Below are positions 28,096-35,975 of a DNA stretch of 64,000 bases, in pieces. The DNA comes from Lysinibacillus fusiformis. Its GTDB lineage: Bacteria; Bacillota; Bacilli; Bacillales_A; Planococcaceae. Positions within the stretch are counted from its first letter, which is position 1; the number at the start of each line of letters is the position of its first letter. Where the stretch lies: NCBI RefSeq assembly GCF_016925635.1, contig NZ_CP070490.1, positions 1,928,001-1,992,000 on the forward strand, read 5' to 3'. Position numbers and translations under genes: made by a program. The notes beneath the pieces were generated by a model that worked only from the letters and a program-made list of their open reading frames with translations, searched no databases and was not told the DNA's origin.

Positions 28096-28976
28096 CAACT
28101 TTACTTCAAGTTACAGGTTTGACCAAGCAATTTGCAGAGCACAAAGTTGTAGATAATATTCATTTCAACTTAGAGGAAAAAACTTCTACGGCTTTAATTG
28201 GTCCAAATGGAGCTGGCAAGACAACGACTTTATCTATGTTAACGGGGCTTTTAAGACCGACTGCTGGAAGTGTAAAGATGCTAGGTAATGATTTACGTGC
28301 GAATATAGGTTTTTTACCACAATATCCACAGTTTCATCCTTGGCTAACTGCGTTAGAGTTTACAGAAATGGCTGCAAGGTTGAATGGTGTAGCAGCCAAA
28401 AAGGCTAAATTAGAAGCACAAAAAACCTTAGAATTTGTAGGGTTAGGAGATGCCCAACATAAAAAGATAGCCACTTTTTCTGGTGGGATGAAGCAGCGAC
28501 TTGGTATTTCCCAAGCAATAGTGCATAAGCCTAAATTACTGCTATTAGACGAACCTGTTTCAGCATTAGATCCCGTTGGACGTAGAGAAGTGCTCGATTT
28601 ATTAAAAGGATTACAACAAGAGACGACTATTTTATACTCAACGCATATTTTAAATGATGCTGAAGAAATGACAGACCAACTATTATTCTTGCAAAATGGC
28701 AAGCTCGTAGAACAGGGAACATTACGTGAGGTACGGCAACGTTTTGATGAGCAAAATTATGTTATTGAATTTGGCAGTGAAGAAGAGGCTAAGCTTTTTG
28801 CAAATCCATCTAATCATGTAATCGGTTGTTATGTCTATATTGAGATAGTGAATGAGGAGCCAACGATGAAGAAGTTGCTTCAACGTTTAAGTGAATGTCC
28901 TTATACAATTAGAAAGGTAGAGCGACAGACAGCATCTCTGGAAGAAATTTTCATGAAGGTGGCGAAAAAAGCATGA
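28092..28976 (+). CDS. ABC exporter ATPase
   Basis: 294 aa. Walker A GPNGAGKTT near 36, signature FSGGMKQR, Walker B LLLLDEP, and H-loop ILYSTHIL. The C-terminal 80 residues are the extension typical of exporters that pair with an ABC-2 permease. The start overlaps the small membrane protein gene; GGGGAG precedes it. Together with the permease it forms an exporter, possibly for antimicrobial peptides or lipids, given its YtrA-type operator. Confidence 0.9.
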   Translation: MTTLLQVTGLTKQFAEHKVVDNIHFNLEEKTSTALIGPNGAGKTTTLSMLTGLLRPTAGSVKMLGNDLRANIGFLPQYPQFHPWLTALEFTEMAARLNGVAAKKAKLEAQKTLEFVGLGDAQHKKIATFSGGMKQRLGISQAIVHKPKLLLLDEPVSALDPVGRREVLDLLKGLQQETTILYSTHILNDAEEMTDQLLFLQNGKLVEQGTLREVRQRFDEQNYVIEFGSEEEAKLFANPSNHVIGCYVYIEIVNEEPTMKKLLQRLSECPYTIRKVERQTASLEEIFMKVAKKA

Positions 28977-29755
28977 GAGGATTCAATGTACTTCTGCAAA
29001 AGGAATTTAGAGAAGCATGGCGGAGTTGGAAGTTTCTATGGATTCCTCTTGTGTTTGCTCTGCTTGGAATGAATGATCCACTAACAAACTACTATATGAT
29101 GGATATTTTAAATGCTGTTGGGAATGTACCAGAGGGCTTTGAAATGCTGATGCCAGAATTAATGCCACTTGATTTAATTCAAGCTGCTATCGGGCAGTTT
29201 CAAACGATCGGCTTATTGGTGATGATGGCTTCGTTTGTAGGGGCTATTAGTAAGGAACGAGCTAATGGTATGGCAACATTATTATATGCTCGGCCCATTT
29301 CATTTGGCGCATATTTTTTAAGTAAATTTGTTGTCATGAGCACCATTTGTTTTGTTAGTGTTTTAGCTGGGTTTGCTGCTAATGTCTATTATACAAGTAT
29401 TCTATACGGAACGTTGGACATTGGTGCACTGTTAATAAGCTTTTCGACGTACTATATATGGTTGCTATTTGTGATAGCTGTTACGTTAATGATGAGTGCC
29501 AGTTTTAAAACAGTTATTGCTACTACATGTGCATTTACAGTGATTTTTGTTGGGCAAATCGTCGATATGATTGTAGGAATCTTTTGGACAATATCACCGT
29601 GGAAACTAGCAAGTTACGGAATTGCGAAATTTCGAGGAACAATAGAGGTGTCAGATTACTGGTGGAGCTTAATAATTACGCTAGCATTGACAATCATCTG
29701 TATCAGCATTGGCATCGTGATGATGAAAAGAAATGCGTCTATGACAAAAATCTAA
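28973..29755 (+). CDS. ABC-2 type exporter permease
   Basis: 260 aa with six predicted membrane helices and an ABC-2 layout (SKERANGMATLLYARPIS coupling region). It overlaps the ATPase gene by 4 nt (ATGA), so it is translationally coupled. The partner of the ATPase. Cargo unknown. Confidence 0.88.
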   Translation: MRGFNVLLQKEFREAWRSWKFLWIPLVFALLGMNDPLTNYYMMDILNAVGNVPEGFEMLMPELMPLDLIQAAIGQFQTIGLLVMMASFVGAISKERANGMATLLYARPISFGAYFLSKFVVMSTICFVSVLAGFAANVYYTSILYGTLDIGALLISFSTYYIWLLFVIAVTLMMSASFKTVIATTCAFTVIFVGQIVDMIVGIFWTISPWKLASYGIAKFRGTIEVSDYWWSLIITLALTIICISIGIVMMKRNASMTKI

Positions 29756-29762
29756 AGAATAT

Positions 29763-29804
29763 AAAACGGTAAAAACCAACTTATAATGGGTTTTTACCGT
29801 TTTT
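29763..29804. terminator. bidirectional terminator
   Basis: AAAACGGTAAAAACC pairs with GGGTTTTTACCGTTTT around a 10-nt loop. It ends both the ABC exporter operon and the convergent GAP gene. Confidence 0.9.
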
Positions 29805-29808
29805 CGTT

Positions 29809-30462
29809 TTAAAACATCCCACCATTTATAAGTAAAATTAGTCCCAAAAAGAACATAATCCAAGAAAGGGTAGAACTTGTTCTTTGATCAAAAAGTGTTT
29901 GAATTTTTCTTAAAGGTTTATTCATAAATCGGCGGAATAATAGATGTAAGCACAGTAGGATAATCCCTGGTGCTATCATTACCAAATTGTAACCTGCCAA
30001 TAAAGGTAACCATTCATAAAACGTTAATTGATTACTCGTTAAAATACCTATTGCAGCGAAATAGGGAAGGGCGGTTGCAACTTCTAAAATAGAAGTTGTG
30101 AAACCTAAGGCTACCATAGAGGTCACATGTAAAGACTTTGGTTTAGGTGCTCCATTTGCCTTTCTCTTTGGTACTAACCAACTGCCGATAAATAAAATTG
30201 CTCCCACAATGGTCATGATAAATCGAGCTGAGTAGCTAGTTAGCAAATTAGAAATCGGGTCAAAGATGACGCCTAGACCTAACATTAAAAAAATCCCAGT
30301 ACTAAAGTAAAACAAGGCAACAGTCATTAAATAGGTTAATAAAAGGCGGATTTGCTGCTTTTTAGCTACAAGCAATACATAGACAGACACACCAATAATA
30401 GAAGGACTAAACATGTCTAATAAAGCTAAGGTACCTATCAGTAGCAACATTTCTATGTTCAT
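29809..30462 (-). CDS. GAP/Sap family integral membrane protein
   Basis: 217 aa with six predicted membrane helices, belonging to the GAP (SfLAP, sulfolipid-1-addressing protein) family by the start LLIGTLALLDMFSPSIIGVSVYVLL and later PYFAAIGILTSN. Related to LysE-type exporters. The function is unknown, probably transport of a small or lipid molecule. It overlaps the upstream merR gene by 4 nt, so the MerR effector may be its substrate. Confidence 0.8.
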   Translation of the reverse strand: MNIEMLLLIGTLALLDMFSPSIIGVSVYVLLVAKKQQIRLLLTYLMTVALFYFSTGIFLMLGLGVIFDPISNLLTSYSARFIMTIVGAILFIGSWLVPKRKANGAPKPKSLHVTSMVALGFTTSILEVATALPYFAAIGILTSNQLTFYEWLPLLAGYNLVMIAPGIILLCLHLLFRRFMNKPLRKIQTLFDQRTSSTLSWIMFFLGLILLINGGMF

Positions 30463-31220
30463 GGTTGTGACTTTCCTGACGCCTGTTTTTTTGATTCATA
30501 AATATGAAAAGCCTGCTCAATAAAATGTAGAAATTCTTCCTCTAAAGGATATAATCCTATTTGCTCAGATTTGTGAGGTGACCTTCGTATAGTCCACATC
30601 TTCTCTAAAAACGCATCATTTCCTTTGTATTCTACTTCGGTCTTTTCCATCATTCGTTTGATAATAAACTGAACGGAATCTGCTTCAGGGCTTTCCTTAC
30701 GAAGCTGCTTTAATTGACCCAATAAGCCAATCCACTCTAAAGAACTAGGATCATTTCGGTTTAAATTAGGCAATTTTTGAAAAAGGTCCATTTCGGCAGC
30801 TGCAAAAATCTGCTGGCGGAAAGCTTGCTTTTTATCTCGTTCTTGACTCGAAAGCTTAATGTACTTTTGGATAAGGGACTCTGTTAATCCACCTTCGATA
30901 GACGAAGCATTCTTTAATCCAAGGATGGCGTTCTTCATCTGCTGTAGTTTCTTTTGTTCCTCTGCTACAAAAGCTAGCTGATGGTCTAAACTTGCTTCCC
31001 ACTCCCACGAATTATTGATAAGTGTCTGAATTTCTTTCAACTTGAAACCTAATGTTTTTAAAAATACAATTTGTTGTAATGTTTTTAGCTCATTCTCGTC
31101 ATAAATCCTGTGTCCCCCCTCGGTCTTTGCTATAGGAAGTAACAAGCCAATCTCCTCATAGTAACGTAATGTGCGAACAGAAATACCAGTTTGTTTTGAT
31201 ACATGATGAATCGTAAGCAA
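30459..31220 (-). CDS. MerR family regulator
   Basis: 253 aa. N-terminal MerR DNA-binding domain (HHVSKQTGISVRTLRYYEEIGLL), the coiled-coil dimer helix (LFLKTLGFKLKEIQ region), and a 120-residue C-terminal domain that probably binds a ligand. The start is TTG at 31220 with GGAGGAGG about 10 nt upstream. It overlaps the GAP gene (ATGA). Its own promoter carries the MerR hallmark 19-bp spacer with a palindrome, so autoregulation is likely. Confidence 0.88.
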   Translation of the reverse strand: MLTIHHVSKQTGISVRTLRYYEEIGLLLPIAKTEGGHRIYDENELKTLQQIVFLKTLGFKLKEIQTLINNSWEWEASLDHQLAFVAEEQKKLQQMKNAILGLKNASSIEGGLTESLIQKYIKLSSQERDKKQAFRQQIFAAAEMDLFQKLPNLNRNDPSSLEWIGLLGQLKQLRKESPEADSVQFIIKRMMEKTEVEYKGNDAFLEKMWTIRRSPHKSEQIGLYPLEEEFLHFIEQAFHIYESKKQASGKSQP

Positions 31221-31249
31221 AATAACGAATCCTCCTCCCTGTTAATGAC

Positions 31250-31280
31250 ATTATATAAAATGACGTAACGTCACTTTCAA
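31250..31280 (-). promoter_or_regulatory. MerR-type promoter with operator palindrome
   Basis: On the minus strand TTGAAA (-35) and TATAAT (-10) are 19 nt apart. Within the spacer TGACGT-A-ACGTCA is a perfect palindrome (31261-31273). An overlong spacer with a central dyad is the classic MerR-activated promoter design. Confidence 0.85.
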
Positions 31281-31404
31281 GAGGGAATGTAAAACTACAT
31301 TCTTGGAATCTCCATAACTTAGGAATATAATGGGGGTGTAACTCGAAATTTGTCAAATAACTCGGAAAATATATAGACTACTATAGAAAGAAGGGACATG
31401 AAAA

Positions 31405-32109
31405 GTGGGAACTGAAAATTCCGATCGTTTCCTGACAGCGTTTAATCGGATAGATCATAGATTACGAGATATTGTAGGTGCTAAAGATTTTATGCCTTTT
31501 TATCGACTTATTGATCAAGCAAAGAAAAAGGATGTCTTGGTGAAGAAATATGAAGATGATCTACGCTCCTATGCCGACTTACGAAATGCGATTGTGCATC
31601 ATCGTACCTCTTTACATTATGTGATTGCAGAGCCACATACCGATGTTGTAGAACGAATTGAATACATAGATGCTACTCTCGCTAAGCCAACGCTTGTGGG
31701 GCAAATGTTCCGTAAAAGAGTACTGATTTTTCAAGAAAATGATTCTTTAAAACATGTTTTAAAAGTGATACGTCTGCGCAAATATACACAATTTCCCGTT
31801 TATTATAATAAGCAATTTAAGGGGCTAATCACGACAGTAGGAATCACCAATTGGCTTGCTTCAAAGATGGGTGGCGATCATTTACCAAAAAGAATTCCAA
31901 CATTGCATGATATTTTAATGCATGAGAAAAATAGAGTGAATTATAAATTTGTCAGTAGATCTATATCCATCTATGAGGCTGAGGAGATATTTAAACAGGG
32001 GGTCGAAAGAGGGAGGCGATTTGAGGCATTATTAATAACGGAGCATGGTCAACCACATCAAAAATTACTCGGTATTATTACACCATTAGATATTGTCAAA
32101 ATTGATTAA
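31405..32109 (+). CDS. HEPN-like/CBS-domain protein
   Basis: 234 aa. The N-terminal 80 residues are helical and contain LRNAIVHH (R60, H65), the RX4H motif of HEPN-type domains. Two CBS domains follow (about 95-150 and 165-232; IGIITPLDIVKI closes the second). CBS pairs bind adenine nucleotides such as AMP or ATP, so the protein may be a nucleotide-gated HEPN-like effector, possibly an RNase or an adaptor. The start is GTG 31405 with AAGGGA 8 nt upstream; a nearby ATG at 31398 is read into a stop. Monocistronic. Confidence 0.72.
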   Translation: MGTENSDRFLTAFNRIDHRLRDIVGAKDFMPFYRLIDQAKKKDVLVKKYEDDLRSYADLRNAIVHHRTSLHYVIAEPHTDVVERIEYIDATLAKPTLVGQMFRKRVLIFQENDSLKHVLKVIRLRKYTQFPVYYNKQFKGLITTVGITNWLASKMGGDHLPKRIPTLHDILMHEKNRVNYKFVSRSISIYEAEEIFKQGVERGRRFEALLITEHGQPHQKLLGIITPLDIVKID

Positions 32110-32116
32110 CAAAAAA

Positions 32117-32153
32117 CGAGACTAGACAAGCAATTAAGGGCTTGAATGTCTCG
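32117..32153. terminator. bidirectional terminator inside the DUF421 3' end
   Basis: CGAGACTAGACAAGC pairs with GCTTGAATGTCTCG, with A and T tracts outside. The last codons of the DUF421 gene form one arm of the stem. It serves both convergent genes. Confidence 0.85.
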
Positions 32154-32853
32154 CTTTATCTTTTAAGCTAATGTACAGGGAACCATTTGTTTGGACTTGA
32201 GCAAAATAAACTTCTTCTACGGAATGCACATTTTGCTTTTTCAATTTCTTCATGACCCAATCTTCTGTCAGCTCTATTTCAACAATATTTTCTATAATAA
32301 GTTGACCATCAGAAATGACTTCTGTAGGAAGATAAGTAGGCGGTGATACATCTGCTTTAACATCCTGCTTTGTAGCCACCTGTTCAGAGGTTTTTTGTAG
32401 CACACTGAGTTTCCCGTTCGTTTCTAGTAAGGCATATTCAACGTCCTGTACAGAGAAAATGGCTTGTTCACGTAGCATCATTGTCAGCTCATCTAGATGA
32501 AGACGATTTTTTTGTAGTGCTGATTCTAATATAAGACCTTTTTGAATAACAATCGTTGGCTTATCATCAATGAGAACGCGAGCCTTTTTAGATTTAATCG
32601 TAATAACGGTCATCAAATACGTTAAGGCACTCCACCAAACAAGGGAAATCATACCATCTAAAAATGGTGTTTCTTCCTGAGAGGCAATTTCTGAAGCGAT
32701 CGAACCAAATGTAATGCCGGTAATATAATGGAAGAATGTTAACTGGCCCAATTGTTTTTTTCCAAGTATACGTGCCAGAATAAGTAATGCAAAAAATGAA
32801 AGTGTTGTTCGAAGAATCATTTCCCAAAAGTGAGCATGAATAAAGCTTTCCAT
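32134..32853 (-). CDS. DUF421 membrane protein (YetF-like)
   Basis: 239 aa. Three membrane helices at the N-terminus with the family motif RILGKKQLGQLTFFHYITGITFGSIA, then a cytosolic domain of about 150 residues. Related to B. subtilis YetF/YkjA/YrbG, some of which affect spore germination. ATG 32853 is chosen because DUF421 proteins begin at this point and AAGGAG lies 11 nt upstream; a longer frame to 32967 would overlap the MFS gene. Its last codons lie in the terminator hairpin. Confidence 0.83.
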   Translation of the reverse strand: MESFIHAHFWEMILRTTLSFFALLILARILGKKQLGQLTFFHYITGITFGSIASEIASQEETPFLDGMISLVWWSALTYLMTVITIKSKKARVLIDDKPTIVIQKGLILESALQKNRLHLDELTMMLREQAIFSVQDVEYALLETNGKLSVLQKTSEQVATKQDVKADVSPPTYLPTEVISDGQLIIENIVEIELTEDWVMKKLKKQNVHSVEEVYFAQVQTNGSLYISLKDKARHSSP

Positions 32854-32955
32854 GCATATATCAACTCCTTCTACAGCTGTCAAACTATAGCTTGTGCAAA
32901 ATGGTCGATAGTATGCGACAATCATGTATAACCAAAATAAGAGTGAGGTGGCAAC

Positions 32956-34161
32956 ATGAATAAACAATTAAATGTAACAAATCCAATGTATCCAATTATG
33001 ATTGCAATCGGTGTTGCTCACCTTATCAATGATACGATGCAAGCTGTTATCCCAGCGATGTTTCCTATATTTAAGAGTGAATTAGGTTTGACCTTTACAC
33101 AAATTGGTATGATTTCTTTTGTTTTAAACATATTTGCTTCTGCCTTACAGCCTGCTGTAGGCTTTATCAGTGATAAAAAACCAATGCCCTATGCTTTACC
33201 TATAGGTATGATTAGTTCATTTATAGGGATTGCCATTATAGCGTTTACAACAGAGTATTGGATTATTATTATTGCGGTATTATTTATCGGCTTTGGTTCA
33301 GCTATCTTTCATCCTGAAGGATCAAGAGTTTCATTTATGGCAGCTGGCTCTAAAAGAGGACTTGCTCAGTCTATCTATCAGGTGGGGGGGAATTCAGGAC
33401 AAGCTCTTGCACCGTTAATTAGTGCTTACATCTTTGATATTCTCGGGCAACGTGGTGCTGCGATTATATTAGTCATTGCAACGTTCGGTATCATTTTATT
33501 AAGTAAAATTGCAACATGGTATAAAAAACAATTGGAGCAGGAGCGTATAGCGAAGAAAAAACGTGTACTCGTCTCAACATTGCCTCCTTTAACAAAGAAA
33601 CAAGTAGGAATTGCGTTAACGTTATTATTTACAATTATTTTTGCACGATCATTTTATACAACAAATATAACTAGCTTTTATGTGTTTTATTTGATGGATC
33701 ACTATGATGTCAGTCTTCGACTAGGGCAAATATTAATATTCACCTTTATGGCATTTGGGGTAGTAGGTACATTTTTCGGAGGCTCTTTATCAGATCGTAT
33801 TGGTAGAAAGAATGTCATAATTCTTTCTGTTGTAGTACCAATGCCATTTTGTTTAGCATTGCCTTATGTACCATTATGGACCGCTATGATATTTTTAGTC
33901 ATTATCGGTACATTAATCATGATTAGCTTCTCCGTAACGGTGGTCTATGCTCAAGAGCTAGTTCCAACAAAAATTGGCACAATGGCAGGTTTAACAACGG
34001 GCTTTGCTTTTGGTATGGGAGCAATAGGGGCAATGGTTATCGGGGTTTTAATGGATCATAAAGGCATTGATTTTACAATGATTGTCGTTTCATTATTACC
34101 TTTATTATTACTAGTAGCCTTCTTCTTACCGAAGGATAAACCAGCATCTGCTGCTGTCTAA
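32956..34161 (+). CDS. MFS transporter, fosmidomycin-resistance (Fsr) type
   Basis: 401 aa with twelve predicted membrane helices. The motif HLINDTMQAVIPAMFPIF near the start and GFGSAIFHPEGSR are typical of the Fsr subfamily of the major facilitator superfamily. It probably exports drugs or small toxic molecules; fosmidomycin itself is not certain. GAGGTGG precedes the ATG. Repeat C follows its terminator. Confidence 0.87.
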   Translation: MNKQLNVTNPMYPIMIAIGVAHLINDTMQAVIPAMFPIFKSELGLTFTQIGMISFVLNIFASALQPAVGFISDKKPMPYALPIGMISSFIGIAIIAFTTEYWIIIIAVLFIGFGSAIFHPEGSRVSFMAAGSKRGLAQSIYQVGGNSGQALAPLISAYIFDILGQRGAAIILVIATFGIILLSKIATWYKKQLEQERIAKKKRVLVSTLPPLTKKQVGIALTLLFTIIFARSFYTTNITSFYVFYLMDHYDVSLRLGQILIFTFMAFGVVGTFFGGSLSDRIGRKNVIILSVVVPMPFCLALPYVPLWTAMIFLVIIGTLIMISFSVTVVYAQELVPTKIGTMAGLTTGFAFGMGAIGAMVIGVLMDHKGIDFTMIVVSLLPLLLLVAFFLPKDKPASAAV

Positions 34162-34163
34162 TA

Positions 34164-34190
34164 AAAAAACGCGTATCTACGCGTTTTTTT
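34164..34190 (+). terminator. terminator of the MFS gene
   Basis: AAAAAAACGCGT and ACGCGTTTTTTT form a short GC stem with strong A and T flanks. It lies 8 nt before repeat copy C. Confidence 0.85.
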
Positions 34191-34197
34191 ATTCTTA

Positions 34198-34726
34198 GTG
34201 TTGAAAAACAAAACAGTCAATTGAAAGGTAGAAATGGATTTCCGTTGCAGGCTACTTGCTTTCCTGTGGGCGAGCGCCGAATCGCTTCCTCCGCTACCGC
34301 TCCGTGCAGGGCTTCGCCTGTCTCGCTATCCCACGGGAGTCAAGTAGCCTTCCACTCCAACCCACTGACTTTTTAGCAAAGGTGTTCAAATAAAGGGAAG
34401 GTGTTCACTACTCTTTATGAAGAGGTTTTGTCACGCTTCACTTCTCCACATTGAAAATAAGAGCTCATCCCCTCTAAGAATACAGATAATGGGCGATATG
34501 ATCGCTATGCTACTATGAAAAACAGTAAAGACACTTTGCAGAATGGTTGATTGGAGTGGAGCCAGCGTCACTCCAAAGGGATTTAGCGTCACAGAGGAGA
34601 CCCTGGAGCGAACGTAAGTGAGTGAAGCGGCTCATCGGACGCCCCCTGGAAAGGACGCTGACGGAACGGAAATCAACCCCTCGCCTTGCAAAGTTGCTTT
34701 TTCTGCCGTTGACATCATCTTTTTTT
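34198..34726 (+). repeat. two-hairpin repeat family, copy C (near full length)
   Basis: About 529 bp. It starts GTGTTGAAAAACAAAAC 7 nt after a terminator. Module 1 is 34250-34349 (outer arms GGCTACTTG/CAAGTAGCC; inner CCTGTGGG/CCCACGGG). Module 2 is 34545-34678 (GGTTGATT/AATCAACC; GCCAGCGTC/GACGCTGAC). The spacer of about 195 nt is AT-rich. The far end runs into a T tract that supplies the stop codon of the convergent USP gene. No gene is credible inside it. Confidence 0.9.
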
Positions 34727-35411
34727 ATTGTCTTAATGGCGCTAAAAATTCTGCTGGCAGTTTCTCCTGATCGACTACATAGCCCTCTGAAATATGAACT
34801 TCATGCATTTTATCGTTGTAAGTAAATTTAAAGATGCCATTGTCAAAATCTGTGCCAATTTCTTTGAAAAATATACCCTCAATCGATACATATTTAGGAC
34901 ATGTAAATGCTACTTTAAAGTTATCCTGCTCTTTAATTAAGTAAGCACGTACTCCTTTTTCATATGTTTCATTTGCATCATCGTCTGTTGGGCGTTGAAC
35001 AGCTACAATATGAAAATCAACAAAAGGAACTTCTTTTAACAGTACATTTAGGAACGAACCTTTAGTAATTTCCTCCCAACGGCTTTGTGCGCTTTGCCCT
35101 ACGATAATTTGCGAAATGCCATAATTCTTTGCGACTTCTGCAATAACTTTTTGTATGGGGCGTTTTTCATTATCTTGCAAAATAAATTTTTCAACCTCAA
35201 GCTCATCTGATAACTTCTTCCATTGCTCTATATAACTAGATTTCTCTGCGTCAAATGCATCAAGGGGTTGCGAATCGACTGAAAGAATATAGAGTGGGCA
35301 ATCAAGCATTGTGGCCATCTTATGACCACGATGTATTAAACGCTCGCCATTTAAGCCGTAGTAAACACAAACTAATATACTTTCATCCAAACGCCCTTTT
35401 ACATGCTTCAT
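34725..35411 (-). CDS. universal-stress-protein-like (KdpD-type USP domain)
   Basis: 228 aa. Rossmann-like UspA fold with ILVCVYYGLNGERLIHRGHKMA near the start and IIVGQSAQSRW (GX2GX9GS-like nucleotide region) near 113-123, as in the USP domain of KdpD. About 75 residues follow that are not USP. Function unknown, perhaps stress or potassium-related signalling. It is divergent from mrpA across 564 nt. The stop codon TAA overlaps the end of repeat C. The start at 35411 lacks a strong ribosome binding site but the upstream sequence AGGTGT is acceptable. Confidence 0.75.
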   Translation of the reverse strand: MKHVKGRLDESILVCVYYGLNGERLIHRGHKMATMLDCPLYILSVDSQPLDAFDAEKSSYIEQWKKLSDELEVEKFILQDNEKRPIQKVIAEVAKNYGISQIIVGQSAQSRWEEITKGSFLNVLLKEVPFVDFHIVAVQRPTDDDANETYEKGVRAYLIKEQDNFKVAFTCPKYVSIEGIFFKEIGTDFDNGIFKFTYNDKMHEVHISEGYVVDQEKLPAEFLAPLRQ

Positions 35412-35975
35412 AAAAAATGTACACCTCTTATCTGTTGGTATTTTGTTAATTTCACTGTTGATTTTGAAAAAATTATCCTAAAACAGCTAAAATCAATGCT
35501 GTTACAGTGCATTATGCTCATTTATAATGTATACTTAAAAATGTATAAAAGTTAACGGAAATATATTGGAAAACCCTTGAAGGATGAAGCTTAAATCAAT
35601 AATTTGAAATTATTTAATTTATGCATTCTGTGCATCAAAGCTAAATTGCTTTCATATGCCACACTATTATGCAGTGAGTTAAATAGATAGTCAAGTGTCT
35701 TCATTGTGCTGATATAAACTAAGTTGTAACTGTATAAATTATCTGATTTTCCACAAGTTATTTAGGCTTGCATCGGGTTAGAAGTGACTAAATAACTAAA
35801 ATAACCATTTTTATAAACGATAAGGCACTTTAACACCCCACCACATTCCTTTAAAAAATTTCAAGAATACATCTAATATGTTACTTAGCTTGAACAAATT
35901 TCTAAAGTCTTAGCACTTTACATGCCAATCACCACAAAAATTTGCTAGATGATTTTGATAGTAGGAGGTTTTCAT
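35412..35975. other. 564-nt AT-rich spacer before mrpA
   Basis: No credible gene, tRNA or recognised riboswitch. The stretch is AT-rich with scattered short dyads (ATGTATACTTAA near 35528 and TGCATTCTGTGCA near 35622-35634). It holds the promoters of the divergent USP and mrp genes but no promoter can be fixed with confidence. Confidence 0.5.

Noticed and set aside
35412..35975. Riboswitch (for example a c-di-AMP or magnesium type) upstream of mrpA
   Set aside because: No recognisable conserved core. Only AT-rich sequence with short dyads.
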